Below, piece by piece: positions 37,264 through 45,944 of a stretch of DNA of 64,000 nt; positions within the stretch are counted from its first letter, which is position 1; every line of letters starts with the position of its first letter. Made by a program: the position numbers and the translations under genes. The DNA lies in contig NZ_CP132976.1 of NCBI RefSeq assembly GCF_030864005.1, forward strand, positions 372,001 to 436,000. The letters run 5' to 3'. The notes beneath the pieces are model-generated. The model was not told the origin of the DNA and searched no databases. It worked only from the letters and a program-made list of their open reading frames with translations. The stretch comes from Achromobacter seleniivolatilans (GTDB lineage: Bacteria; Pseudomonadota; Gammaproteobacteria; Burkholderiales; Burkholderiaceae_B).

Positions 37264-38727
37264 TTACGGGCGCGCGCTTTCCAGTGCCTGCAAGTCGTCC
37301 TCTGCCGCTGCACGTCCCAGCGCGGCCAGGCACTCGTCCAGGGGCGGAATGGTTTGCGCTAAAGCATCTACTGCGGCAGCATCCACTTTCGCCAAAGAAG
37401 GAATTTCGGCCAGCACGCGCACATCGCCAAAGCGTTCAATGGCTTCCTTGTTGCCTGCCGACAGCGGCCCGCTCATGATGACGCCCAGCACGGGAATGCC
37501 ACGGCGTTTCAGCGCTTCAAGACTGAGCAATGTGTGATTGATGGTACCCAGGCCGCTGCGGGCGGCGAGCACGACGGGCATGTCCAGCCGGGCGATCAGA
37601 TCGATCATCATGTGCGTGTCGTCGATGGGCACGTACAGGCCGCCCGCGCCTTCCACGATCAACGGCGCCTGTGTCACGGGCGGGACGATGCTGGTGGCGT
37701 CGACGACGGTGTCTTCCAGCGTGGCGGCAGCCCAGGGCGACAGCGGCGCCTGCAACACGTAGGCGGGCAGGTGCAGGCGTTCAGAAGGCAGCCGAGCCAG
37801 TTGCGCGACGGTTTCCGTGTCGCCCGGCTCTTCTGACACGCCGGTTTGCACCGGTTTCCAATAGTCGGCGTTCCAGGCGCGCGCCAGGATGGCGGACACC
37901 AGGGTCTTGCCTATGCCGGTGTCAGTGCCGGTCACGAAAACTCCGGCGGGGCGTTGCATCGATTTTTTCCACATACCGTAGGCCAGGTGATACGTCACCG
38001 TGGCTCCTTGTTCGTCAAATGCCGTCAACACGCGGCGCAGTTGCGCGGCGGAGAGCGGCGGGCGCCCAGGTGCAGGCGTGGTTGCCCCTATGCCTTTCAG
38101 ACCCTTCAAAAAATTCAGGCCGTCAGGATGATTTTGTATCAGCCGTTCGCTGCGCACGCTACCGTTCAGATTGACCATAGCCGGACGGATGGCGGTGCGC
38201 GGCGGGTAGTGTGGCGTGGCGGCCACCAGGCAGGCGGCTTCGTGGGCGGCCTGCCATTCCTTGAAGGTGCCCTCGGCTAGCGTGGCAATGGCCAGATAAC
38301 CGCCGGGGGCCAGCAGCTCGGCAAGGCGGCCCAGGCCGGTGTTCAGATCAGAAAACCACTGCACGGCCAGACTGGAGCAGATCAGGTCGTACTGGCCGGT
38401 CAGCGCCTGGGGCTGTTCGCCATCCAGCAAGGCGTAGCGCGCGGTGCCGGGCAGGGCGGGTCCGCGCTGCGCCGCGGCGAGCATGCCGGGCGCAATATCG
38501 GTCACGGTCCAGTCGGCTGCGCCCAATTGGCGTGCCAAAGCTTGCGTCAGCAGCCCGGTACCGCAACCGATTTCCAGAATGCGGGGACGCGGGGGCAGAG
38601 GCAGTTGCGCGATATCACTGGCCAGCCGTTCGGCCGTAATGCGCTGAATGGGCGCATGGTCTTCATAGCGGCCAGCGGCTGCGCCGAAGCGGGCGCCGAC
38701 CTGATCATTGCGGAATGCTTGCGTCAT
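37264..38727 (-). CDS. bioCD: Fused malonyl-ACP O-methyltransferase / dethiobiotin synthetase (BioC-BioD)
   Basis: 487 residues from the ATG at 38727. Residues 1-256 are BioC: FGAAAGRYEDHAPIQRITAERL, then SAM motif RILEIGCGTGLLTQALARQLG and CSSLAVQWFSD. Residues 257-487 are a full BioD with P-loop GVFVTGTDTGIGKTLVSA, KPVQTGV and LIVEGAGGLYVPI. The ATG for the BioD part (37959) survives internally, preceded by a run of six A (minus strand, 37963-37968). Two steps of the biotin pathway are thus joined in one frame. A sequencing slip in the A6 run is an alternative explanation. Last gene of the bioF-bioH-bioCD operon. Confidence 0.88.
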   Translation of the reverse strand: MTQAFRNDQVGARFGAAAGRYEDHAPIQRITAERLASDIAQLPLPPRPRILEIGCGTGLLTQALARQLGAADWTVTDIAPGMLAAAQRGPALPGTARYALLDGEQPQALTGQYDLICSSLAVQWFSDLNTGLGRLAELLAPGGYLAIATLAEGTFKEWQAAHEAACLVAATPHYPPRTAIRPAMVNLNGSVRSERLIQNHPDGLNFLKGLKGIGATTPAPGRPPLSAAQLRRVLTAFDEQGATVTYHLAYGMWKKSMQRPAGVFVTGTDTGIGKTLVSAILARAWNADYWKPVQTGVSEEPGDTETVAQLARLPSERLHLPAYVLQAPLSPWAAATLEDTVVDATSIVPPVTQAPLIVEGAGGLYVPIDDTHMMIDLIARLDMPVVLAARSGLGTINHTLLSLEALKRRGIPVLGVIMSGPLSAGNKEAIERFGDVRVLAEIPSLAKVDAAAVDALAQTIPPLDECLAALGRAAAEDDLQALESARP

Positions 38728-38750
38728 GGGGCAGGAAAACAACTCGCGCC

Positions 38751-39455
38751 TTACGTCGCGGTAAGACGGGAGAGAAAGGCTGCAATATGGGCGGCGCACC
38801 AGGGCGCATCCGTAGCGGGCAACAGGTGGCCGCCGTGGTCATGCCATCGCCACTCATCGGCGGGCCGTTCGCCAAAGGCGGCCTGAGTCATCGTGGCGGG
38901 CACGATCGGGTCATCACGGCCAGCCAGGATCAGCAGGGGAACGGATAGCGCTGCAAGGGCGGCGCGCTGGTCTTCGTCTCGAAGGGCTTGCAGGTCTTGT
39001 GCCAGCTGCGGCACTCGGGGGGCGTCAAACGCCGCATCGTGTCCGCAGCGCTGGCGAAAGTCTTGCAGCACTGCGTTGGCGTCTGCCGCCAGCCGTTTGG
39101 CCATGCGGTCGAGCATGCGGACGGGGACGCCCGCTTCGAAGTCCGGCCCGGCGCCAAAACGCGGGAACCCGTTGATGGACACCATGCCGATGCAACCCGC
39201 TGGCAGGCCGCGCAACAGCTTCAGCACGCCTAGCGAGTGGCCGATGGCAATGACCGGGCCGTCGGGCGGGATCTCAGACCCGGACTCTGCGGCAGTGTTG
39301 TGGGCCGGATTTTGCGATTGCCCAAAGTAACCGGCGTCGGTTGCGGCTTGCGGCCAGTCGCGCAGTTGGGCACGCAGCGGCGCCCAAAACGAGGCATCAA
39401 AGGCCCAGCCGTGGACGAACAGCAGCGTGGGGCGCGGGGCGTTCGCTGAGGTCAT
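38751..39455 (-). CDS. bioH: BioH-like alpha/beta hydrolase (pimeloyl-ACP methyl ester esterase role)
   Basis: 234 residues. HGWAFDASFWAPL oxyanion region, nucleophile elbow GHSLGV (Ser near 81), Asp in LAGRDDPIVPA near 184, His in DHGGHLLPATDAP near 210, giving a full triad. The position between bioF and bioCD supports pimeloyl-ACP methyl ester hydrolysis rather than a general esterase. Its start overlaps the bioF stop by 4 bp (39452-39455). Sequence is divergent from E. coli BioH, so the name rests mainly on context. Confidence 0.75.
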   Translation of the reverse strand: MTSANAPRPTLLFVHGWAFDASFWAPLRAQLRDWPQAATDAGYFGQSQNPAHNTAAESGSEIPPDGPVIAIGHSLGVLKLLRGLPAGCIGMVSINGFPRFGAGPDFEAGVPVRMLDRMAKRLAADANAVLQDFRQRCGHDAAFDAPRVPQLAQDLQALRDEDQRAALAALSVPLLILAGRDDPIVPATMTQAAFGERPADEWRWHDHGGHLLPATDAPWCAAHIAAFLSRLTAT

Positions 39456-40666
39456 GCAAGCACCGCCGCAAAGCCTTCGATCAATTGCGATACGTCGGCG
39501 TCGCGATGGGCGGCGCTTAGCGTCACCCGCAAGCGGCTGGTGCCTGCGGGCACGGTGGGCGGCCGGATTGCCACGGCCAAAAGGCCCCGGCATTCCAACT
39601 CTGCCGCCAAGGCCAGGGCGCGGGCTTCGTCGCCCACGATGGCCGGCACGATTTGCGTGGACGAGGCGCCGGTATCCAGCCCCATGTTTTGCAGCGCGGT
39701 GCGCAACCGGTCACCGGCTGCGGCCAGGCGCGCGCGCTCGTGGTCCAGCGTGGGAACCAGGTCCAGCGCGGCGTCCATGGCGCCGAGCACCGCGGGGGGC
39801 AGCGCCGTGGTGTAGATGAAGCCGGAACACGTGTTGACCAGGTAGTCGCACAAGGCGCGTGACCCGGCGACGTAGGCGCCAAATCCGCCCAGCGCCTTGC
39901 TGAAGGTGCCCATGGCCAGGTCGATGCGGCCGGGCGCGAGCCCCGCCAGCCCCATACCGTTCGGGCCCAGCACGCCGGTGGCGTGCGCTTCGTCCAGATA
40001 GACAAACGCCTGGTAGCGGTCGGCCAGATCGGCGAGCCGTGCGACGTCCGTGCGATCACCGTCCATGCTGAACACACTTTCCGTGATGATGAAGCGAGCG
40101 ACGGGCTTACCGGCGACGGGCTTACCGGCCACGGCATCACTCTCCGTTTCCGTCCGGCCAGCCAGCAGGCTTTCCAGATGATCCAAATCGTTATGCCGGA
40201 AACGTATCTGTTTGATGCCCGCCGCCTGGCAGCCATGGTGCAAGCTGGCGTGGTTGAGCTTGTCGGCGTATAGCTCGACCGCGCCCTGGCTGGCTGCTGC
40301 GCGCAGCAGGGCGGGCAGCACGGCTGCGTTGGCTTGCCAGCCCGAGGCCAGCAGCAAGGCGGCTTCGGTGCCCTTCAAGCGGGCCAGCTTGGCCTCCACT
40401 TGTTCGTGCAAGTCCAGATTGCCGCAAACCAGGCGCGACGCCTGGGCGCCCGCGCCATGCCGGGCTGCCCATTCGCGGGCGCGCTCGATCAGCAGCGGGT
40501 GTTTGGACAGGCCAAGATAGTCGTTGCTGGAGAAGTTCAGCATCGGCACGCCGTTGACCACAATGCGCCCGGGCGGGGCGGCAGTGGCCGTGCGCAGGCG
40601 GCGGCGAACACGGCGGTCGTCGGCAAGCGCCAACTCGGAAGAAAACAGCGAATCCAGCTTTGACAT
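39452..40666 (-). CDS. bioF: 8-amino-7-oxononanoate synthase
   Basis: 404 residues from the ATG at 40666. Alpha-oxoamine synthase motifs: LNFSSNDYLGLSKHP, the PLP Lys in LAMGTFSKALGGFGAYVAGS, VYLDEAHATGVLGPNGMG. Condenses pimeloyl-ACP with L-alanine. A short loop (about residues 180-192) contains AGKPVAGKPVA, from a 15-bp tandem duplication (40099-40128) in frame. Heads the minus-strand bio operon; bioA diverges from it across 140 bp. Confidence 0.95.
   Translation of the reverse strand: MSKLDSLFSSELALADDRRVRRRLRTATAAPPGRIVVNGVPMLNFSSNDYLGLSKHPLLIERAREWAARHGAGAQASRLVCGNLDLHEQVEAKLARLKGTEAALLLASGWQANAAVLPALLRAAASQGAVELYADKLNHASLHHGCQAAGIKQIRFRHNDLDHLESLLAGRTETESDAVAGKPVAGKPVARFIITESVFSMDGDRTDVARLADLADRYQAFVYLDEAHATGVLGPNGMGLAGLAPGRIDLAMGTFSKALGGFGAYVAGSRALCDYLVNTCSGFIYTTALPPAVLGAMDAALDLVPTLDHERARLAAAGDRLRTALQNMGLDTGASSTQIVPAIVGDEARALALAAELECRGLLAVAIRPPTVPAGTSRLRVTLSAAHRDADVSQLIEGFAAVLA
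40099..40128. repeat. 15-bp perfect tandem duplication inside bioF
   Basis: Two adjacent copies of CGACGGGCTTACCGG, adding five residues (AGKPV) in a surface loop without breaking the frame. A candidate polymorphic site between strains. Confidence 0.9.
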
Positions 40667-40748
40667 CAAAAGTTCCGGCAGCGGCCGGGCAAGGGGGCGC
40701 CCGCGCCAGGCCGTAGAATGCGGGCCATTGTAGTGGAGGCAGATGCAG

Positions 40749-40781
40749 CCGCTTTCCGGGTGGAATCTGCCGGAAAAGCGG
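40749..40781 (+). promoter_or_regulatory. Inverted repeat in the bioA leader
   Basis: CCGCTTTCCGG (40749-40759) and CCGGAAAAGCGG (40770-40781) pair along all bases except one bulged A, just 25 bases before the bioA start. Could be an operator or a 5' leader hairpin. No BioR-like TTATMKATAA box is seen in the bioF/bioA gap. Confidence 0.4.
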
Positions 40782-40806
40782 TATCCGCCAGTTTTTGCAG
40801 AGGTAA

Positions 40807-42078
40807 ATGATGCACACACCCGACTGGGTAGCCCAAGGCCAACCCCATATCTGGCTCCCTTATGCCCAAATGAAGACGGTGACGCCGCCGCTGCCCGTGG
40901 TGCGTAGCCATGGCAGCCGGCTGGAATTGGCCGATGGGCGCAGCCTGATCGACGGAGTGGCGTCGTGGTGGACGGCCTGCCATGGCTACAACCATCCGCA
41001 TATCGCCCAGGCGGTGCGCGCGCAGCTGGACGCCATGCCGCACGTGATGTTTGGCGGGCTGACCCACGAGCCAGCATTGACGCTGGCCCGCCGTCTGGCC
41101 CGCGTGCTGGGGCCGGGGCTGGACCGCGTGTTCTATACCGATTCCGGTTCGGTGGCGGTGGAAGTCGCCATGAAGATGGCCGTGCAATTCTGGCTGAACC
41201 AGGGCGAACGCGGCCGCAGCCGGTTCCTGGCGTTCAAGGGCGGCTATCACGGCGACACGTTTGGCACCATGGCGGTGTGCGATCCCGACGAGGGCATGCA
41301 CAGCCTGTACCGGGGCATGCTGGCCGAACACGACATCGTGGATCTGCCCCGCGATGATGCGGCGCTGGCTCAACTGGATCAGTTCCTGGAAACGCGCGGG
41401 CCGCAATTGGCGGGCATTCTGGTGGAACCCCTGGTGCAGGGCGCGGGCGGCATGCTGCTGCACGAGCCGGAGGTGTTGCGCCGTCTGCGCCAGTTGGCGG
41501 ACCGGCATGGCCTGCTGCTGATTTTTGACGAGATATTCACGGGTTTCGGGCGTACCGGCACGATGTTCGCCTTTGAGCAGGCCGGCATCCGTCCTGACAT
41601 CATCACCTTGTCCAAGGCGCTGACCGGCGGCACGCTGCCCTTGGCGGCCACCGTGGCCAGCAACCGGGTGTTCGATGCGTTCTGGTCAGACAACCCGTCC
41701 CACGCGCTCATGCACGGCCCGACGTTCATGGGCAACGCCCTGGCCTGCGCGGCGGCCAACGCGTCGCTGGATCTGTTCGAAACCGAGCCCCGGCTGGAAC
41801 AGGCGCAAGCCTTGTCCTGCGCCTTGGCCGCTGGCCTGGAACCGTGCCGTGACCTGCCTTGGGTGCGTGATGTACGGGTGCTGGGCGCGATCGGCGTGGT
41901 GGAACTGGACGGCATTGCGGACCGCGAGGCCTTAAAGCGCCGTCTGGTGGACGCAGGCGTCTGGGTGCGCCCGTTTGGCAATGTGGTGTATCTGACGCCG
42001 GCTCTGACCATTGCCGAAGATGAACTGGACACGCTGATGCGCGCCGTCGTGGCCGTGCTGCGCCAGCAACGCCCGTGA
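40807..42078 (+). CDS. bioA: Adenosylmethionine-8-amino-7-oxononanoate aminotransferase
   Basis: 423 residues. Class III aminotransferase motifs: WLPYAQMK, SWWTACHGYNHPHI, FYTDSGSVAVEVAMKMAVQFW, GGYHGDTFGTMAV, LLIFDEIFTGFGRTG, and the PLP Lys in ITLSKALTGGTLPLAA. Converts 8-amino-7-oxononanoate to 7,8-diaminopelargonate. Start ATGATG; the second ATG (40810) is equally possible. It is followed within 25 bases by the FNR palindrome of the cco locus. Confidence 0.96.
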   Translation: MMHTPDWVAQGQPHIWLPYAQMKTVTPPLPVVRSHGSRLELADGRSLIDGVASWWTACHGYNHPHIAQAVRAQLDAMPHVMFGGLTHEPALTLARRLARVLGPGLDRVFYTDSGSVAVEVAMKMAVQFWLNQGERGRSRFLAFKGGYHGDTFGTMAVCDPDEGMHSLYRGMLAEHDIVDLPRDDAALAQLDQFLETRGPQLAGILVEPLVQGAGGMLLHEPEVLRRLRQLADRHGLLLIFDEIFTGFGRTGTMFAFEQAGIRPDIITLSKALTGGTLPLAATVASNRVFDAFWSDNPSHALMHGPTFMGNALACAAANASLDLFETEPRLEQAQALSCALAAGLEPCRDLPWVRDVRVLGAIGVVELDGIADREALKRRLVDAGVWVRPFGNVVYLTPALTIAEDELDTLMRAVVAVLRQQRP

Positions 42079-42101
42079 CAGCGGGGCGCCGGCAAGCCGC
42101 G

Positions 42102-42133
42102 CCAGACGCCTTGATCCAGATCAAGGCGTCTGG
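42102..42133 (+). promoter_or_regulatory. Perfect FNR/ANR box inside a 14-bp-arm palindrome
   Basis: TTGAT-CCAG-ATCAA (42111-42124) is an exact FNR consensus. The symmetry extends outward to perfect 14-bp arms (CCAGACGCCTTGAT and ATCAAGGCGTCTGG, 42102-42115 and 42120-42133). The box centre is 41.5 bases before the ATG at 42159, the class II activating distance if transcription began at that ATG. The same hairpin sits 24 bases after bioA and could end that transcript. Confidence 0.85.
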
Positions 42134-42158
42134 ACAGTCCGCTGGTTACCATCGGCCC

Positions 42159-43151
42159 ATGCGAGCAAAATCGATCTTCGCCGTCCCGGCCAGTCTGCCC
42201 GATGCCGACCGCCAGCAGCGCCGCCATGCCTTGGTGCGCCTGTCGCTGGCGTGGCTCGCAATGATGCAGGTCATGATGTTCGCGTGGCCGGGCTATCTGC
42301 GGCATGACAGCATGCCGGTCGATGCGCTCGAAACGCTGGACTGGGCCATTGTGCTGATGAACTGGGCGAGTTTTGCGCTGACCGTCCCGGTTGTGCTGTA
42401 TTCGGCGTGGCCCATCTGGCGTCATGCTGGCGACAATCTGCGCCACGGCCGTGCTGGCATGGACGTGCCGGTGGCGCTAGGCATCGTCGCCGCTTTCATT
42501 CCCAGTGTTCACGCCACCTATACCGGCCGCGGCGAGGTCTATTTCGATTCCGTCACGATGTTCGTGGCGTTCCTGCTGACTGCCCGCTACCTGGAACTGT
42601 GTGCCCGCCAATCGTTTGGCGGTGCTGCAGGCGGCGCGCGCCATGAGCGCGTTGAGGCCCAGCGCCTGGATCTGGGCGCGCGGGCGGACCGGCTGGCATC
42701 GCGGTTTGTGATGGTTCAAGTGGCGTTGGCCCTGGCTGCCGCTGCCGCCTGGGCGTATATCGACCCCGCGCACAGCATCCCCGTGATGGTCGCGCTGCTG
42801 GTAATGAGCTGTCCTTGCGCGATGTCGATGGCCGTGCCCACCGCGATGGCATCGGCGCACTCGGCGCTGGCCGCGCATCCGTCCATGCCGGATTCGGCGC
42901 TGGACGAACTTCTGGCCCAAGCCCGTCACAAGGCCCGCCAGAATCTCTATGGTTCGCTGATCTGGCATTTGCTGATGACGCCCTTGGCGCTGGTTGGCTG
43001 GGTCACGCCTTGGCTGGCCGCAATCACGATGCTGGTGTCGTCCTTGGCCGTGGCCTATAACTCGTGGCGCCTGTGCCGCCGCGATTGGTCTGGTGACGTG
43101 ACGGCAAACGCCTCGCGCATGTCCCCGGGCACGCTGGACGCCGCGCAATGA
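42159..43151 (+). CDS. CcoI/FixI-like copper P-type ATPase without catalytic domains (membrane part only)
   Basis: 330 residues. The membrane core of a P1B ATPase is kept: TM1-TM4 (about 27-148, with GMDVPVALGIVAAF), TM5, TM6 with the metal-binding CPC (218-220, MSCPCAMSMAVPTAM), and TM7-TM8 (GWVTPWLAAITMLVSSLAVAYN). The N-terminal metal-binding domain, the TGE actuator domain and the DKTGT/nucleotide-binding domains are all missing; short linkers replace them (150-175 and 240-258). Normal CcoI is about 750-800 residues. It cannot hydrolyse ATP, yet the frame is intact, overlaps ccoS by 4 bp and sits behind an FNR box. It may be a membrane copper site for cbb3 assembly. Confidence 0.85.
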   Translation: MRAKSIFAVPASLPDADRQQRRHALVRLSLAWLAMMQVMMFAWPGYLRHDSMPVDALETLDWAIVLMNWASFALTVPVVLYSAWPIWRHAGDNLRHGRAGMDVPVALGIVAAFIPSVHATYTGRGEVYFDSVTMFVAFLLTARYLELCARQSFGGAAGGARHERVEAQRLDLGARADRLASRFVMVQVALALAAAAAWAYIDPAHSIPVMVALLVMSCPCAMSMAVPTAMASAHSALAAHPSMPDSALDELLAQARHKARQNLYGSLIWHLLMTPLALVGWVTPWLAAITMLVSSLAVAYNSWRLCRRDWSGDVTANASRMSPGTLDAAQ

Positions 43152-43309
43152 CCATTCTGTATCTGCTGCTGCCGCTATCCCTGTTGTTTGTGCTGGTTAT
43201 TGGCATATCGCTGTGGTGGGCTGTGTTCAACGGCCAGTACGACGATACCGATAACGCTGGCACGGCCATCCTGCGCGACGACGACAGCGGACCCGCCAAC
43301 CGCGGCTGA
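43148..43309 (+). CDS. ccoS: cbb3 oxidase maturation protein CcoS
   Basis: 53 residues, too short for most gene callers. One N-terminal helix (ILYLLLPLSLLFVLVIGISLWWAV), then the CcoS signature FNGQYDDTDNAGTAILRDD. ATG overlaps the CcoI-like stop by 4 bp. CcoS is needed for haem/copper insertion into cbb3 oxidase in other bacteria. The usual ccoIS pairing is kept, although the ATPase is reduced. Confidence 0.88.
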   Translation: MTILYLLLPLSLLFVLVIGISLWWAVFNGQYDDTDNAGTAILRDDDSGPANRG

Positions 43310-43438
43310 TTCCATGCCGCGGCCGTTCGCACAACGCCGGTTCTTTCTGACCGGCGGGGCGAATCATGCCTTCCACCATTGCAAATCCGTCTTTGATCGT
43401 TGCACTTATGCCGCGTTCACACGCCGGACGCCGGGCGC

Positions 43439-43452
43439 TTGATCCATATCAA
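43439..43452 (+). promoter_or_regulatory. Perfect FNR/ANR box before ccoN
   Basis: TTGAT-CCAT-ATCAA, exact consensus. Centre at 43445.5 predicts a start near 43487 for a class II site; the ccoN ATG is at 43519 with GGGGGAAGGG as ribosome site. Gives low-oxygen activation of the oxidase. Confidence 0.88.
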
Positions 43453-43518
43453 CGCTGACTTGTGTGTCTAGTCCCATCATCGAAGCCTGGAGCTATTTGT
43501 TACTTTGGGGGAAGGGTG

Positions 43519-45006
43519 ATGAACGATTGCGCCGCAATCGCAAGCAAGGCCGATACCTTCAACTACAAGATCGTGAGGCAGTTCGCGCTCATGACGGTGG
43601 TTTGGGGCATTGTCGGCATGGCTGTGGGCGTTTTTATCGCCGCGCAGCTGATTTGGCCTCAGTTGAACTTTGACACCGCATGGCTGAGCTACGGCCGCCT
43701 GCGTCCGCTGCACACCAACGCGGTGATTTTTGCCTTTGGCGGCAGCGCGCTGTTCACGACGTCATATTACGTAGTCCAACGCACCTGTCAGGCGCGTTTG
43801 TTCTGTGGCCCCTTGGCCGCATTCACGTTCTGGGGCTGGCAAGTTGTCATCGTTGCCGCCGCGATCACCTTGCCCATGGGTTTCACCAGCAGCAAGGAAT
43901 ACGCCGAACTTGAATGGCCTATCGACATCCTGATCACGCTGGTCTGGGTGGCGTACGCCATCGTGTTCTTCGGCACGATCATCAAGCGCCGGTCCAAGCA
44001 CATCTACGTGGCCAACTGGTTCTTTGGCTCGTACATCCTGACCATCGCCATTCTGCACATCTTCAATAACATCGAAATGCCTGTTTCGATGTGGAAGTCG
44101 TACTCGGCATATGCCGGCGTGCAAGATGCCATGGTGCAGTGGTGGTATGGCCACAACGCAGTGGGCTTCTTCCTGACCACCAGCTTCCTGGGCATGATGT
44201 ATTACTTCGTGCCCAAGCAAGCCGGCCGTCCCATCTATTCGTATCGTCTGTCCATCGTCCACTTCTGGGCGCTGGCCTTCACGTACATGTGGGCAGGTCC
44301 GCACCATCTGCTGTATACCTCGCTGCCCGACTGGACCCAGTCGCTGGGCATGACGTTCTCGCTGATTCTGCTTGCGCCTTCGTGGGGCGGCATGATCAAC
44401 GGCATCATGACTTTGCAAGGCGCCTGGTACAAGCTGCGCACTGACCCGATCCTGAAGTTCATGGTTACGGCGCTGTCGTTCTACGGTATGTCGACCTTCG
44501 AAGGTTCGATGATGTCGATCCGCACGGTCAACGCGCTGTCGCACTACACGGACTGGACCATCGGCCACGTGCACTCCGGTGCGCTGGGCTGGGTTGCCAT
44601 GATCTCCTTCGGTTCGCTGTATTACCTGATCCCGCGCCTGTATGGCCGTGAAAAGATGCACAGCGTGAAGGCTATCGAACTGCACTTCTGGATCGCGACC
44701 ATCGGCGTGGTGTTGTACATCGCCGCCATGTGGATTGCCGGCGTGCAGCAAGGTCTGATGTGGCGTGATACCGCCTCTGACGGCACCTTGGTCTACAGCT
44801 TTGTCGAGGAACTGAAGACGCGTGTTCCGTACTACCTGATTCGTTTGCTGGGTGGCACGTTGTTCCTGTCGGGCGTGTTCGTCATGGCCTGGAACGTGTG
44901 GATGACGGTGCGCGGTGCGCAGCCGGTCAACCCCGCGATTCCGCAAGACGATCCCCACGCCGCTCGCTCGCTGCCCGCTGCGGCCGCAGAGCCGGTCACT
45001 GTTTGA
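43519..45006 (+). CDS. ccoN: cbb3-type cytochrome c oxidase subunit I
   Basis: 495 residues from ATG 43519 (GTG 43516 possible). Twelve helices. Haem-copper ligands are seen in [32 protein letters not shown] (Cu-B His), [18 protein letters not shown] (His pair) and [17 protein letters not shown]. This is the catalytic oxygen-reducing subunit with high oxygen affinity. First gene of ccoNOQP behind the FNR box at 43439. Confidence 0.97.
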   Translation: MNDCAAIASKADTFNYKIVRQFALMTVVWGIVGMAVGVFIAAQLIWPQLNFDTAWLSYGRLRPLHTNAVIFAFGGSALFTTSYYVVQRTCQARLFCGPLAAFTFWGWQVVIVAAAITLPMGFTSSKEYAELEWPIDILITLVWVAYAIVFFGTIIKRRSKHIYVANWFFGSYILTIAILHIFNNIEMPVSMWKSYSAYAGVQDAMVQWWYGHNAVGFFLTTSFLGMMYYFVPKQAGRPIYSYRLSIVHFWALAFTYMWAGPHHLLYTSLPDWTQSLGMTFSLILLAPSWGGMINGIMTLQGAWYKLRTDPILKFMVTALSFYGMSTFEGSMMSIRTVNALSHYTDWTIGHVHSGALGWVAMISFGSLYYLIPRLYGREKMHSVKAIELHFWIATIGVVLYIAAMWIAGVQQGLMWRDTASDGTLVYSFVEELKTRVPYYLIRLLGGTLFLSGVFVMAWNVWMTVRGAQPVNPAIPQDDPHAARSLPAAAAEPVTV

Positions 45007-45016
45007 CGAGGACATC

Positions 45017-45769
45017 ATGGCCAACAAGAATCCTGGTTTCTTTTCGCACCAGACGCTTGAGAAGAACATCGGCTGGATGATCATCGCCAGCATCCTGGTG
45101 GTGTCCTTCGCAGGCCTGGTGCAGATCGTTCCGCTGTTCTTCCAGCACAGCACGACCCAGCCGGTGGCTGGGGTGGAACCCTACAGCCCGTTGCGTTTGA
45201 TGGGCCGCGACGTCTACATCCGTGAAGGCTGCGTGGGTTGCCACTCGCAACAAATCCGCGTGCTGGCTGCGGAAGTGCAACGTTACGGTCCCTACTCGAC
45301 GGCGGCGGAATCGGTGTTTGATCATCCATTCCTGTGGGGTTCCAAGCGCACGGGTCCTGACCTGGCGCGCGTTGGCGAGCGTTATTCCGATGACTGGCAC
45401 CGCATCCACTTGCGTGATCCGCGCAAGGTGGTGCCCGAATCGAATATGCCCGCCTACCCCTGGCTGCAAAAGACGGTCATTACCGGTGAAAACGTAGCGG
45501 ACCGCATGCGCGCCCTGCGCATGCTGGGTGTGCCGTATACCGACAAAGACATCGCTGACGCGCCGAAGGCCATCGAAGGCAAGACGGAAGAGGACGCGCT
45601 GGTTGCCTACCTGCAACATCTGGGTGTCGGCGTGCGCAAGGCGCAATTGGCCAAGCAGGCTGAAGAAGCCAAAAAGGCCGAAGAAGCCAAGAAGGCAAAC
45701 CAAGCTGTCACTTCGCCTGCCGCGCAATCCGCTGTGCAGCCCGCCGCGCAAGCGGCAACGGGAGGCTGA
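45017..45769 (+). CDS. ccoO: cbb3-type cytochrome c oxidase subunit II (monohaem)
   Basis: 250 residues. One anchor helix ([20 protein letters not shown]), then haem c site [12 protein letters not shown] and axial-Met region [12 protein letters not shown]. Typical CcoO is about 200-205 residues; here the C-terminus is extended by a Lys/Glu/Ala repeat ([13 protein letters not shown]) and an Ala/Gln tail, probably flexible in the periplasm. 10 bases after ccoN. Confidence 0.96.
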   Translation: MANKNPGFFSHQTLEKNIGWMIIASILVVSFAGLVQIVPLFFQHSTTQPVAGVEPYSPLRLMGRDVYIREGCVGCHSQQIRVLAAEVQRYGPYSTAAESVFDHPFLWGSKRTGPDLARVGERYSDDWHRIHLRDPRKVVPESNMPAYPWLQKTVITGENVADRMRALRMLGVPYTDKDIADAPKAIEGKTEEDALVAYLQHLGVGVRKAQLAKQAEEAKKAEEAKKANQAVTSPAAQSAVQPAAQAATGG

Positions 45770-45770
45770 T

Positions 45771-45944
45771 ATGGGCTACCTGAGCGCAATCGTTACCGCC
45801 ATTTCGATGGCAACCTTTTTCGGCATTGTCTGGTGGGCTTGCTCGCGCGGCCGCCAGAGCGCCAATCGCGAATCGGCCATGTTGCCGTTCGCACTGCCCG
45901 ATGAGTTCGGTCAGGGACAACAAGATGGAGCGAATCGGTCATGA
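45771..45944 (+). CDS. ccoQ: cbb3 oxidase subunit CcoQ
   Basis: 57 residues. One helix (LSAIVTAISMATFFGIVWWA) then RGRQSANRESAMLPFALPDE, the FixQ/CcoQ pattern. ATG one base after the ccoO stop; its stop overlaps the ccoP ATG (45941-45944). Small stabilising subunit of the oxidase. Confidence 0.92.
   Translation: MGYLSAIVTAISMATFFGIVWWACSRGRQSANRESAMLPFALPDEFGQGQQDGANRS

Noticed and set aside
43762-45153. 463-residue minus-strand frame
   Set aside because: Antisense to ccoN, no recognisable motif.
45662-45760. Frameshift at the extended ccoO end
   Set aside because: The Lys/Glu/Ala repeat stays in frame to a stop one base before ccoQ, so the extension is a normal low-complexity tail.
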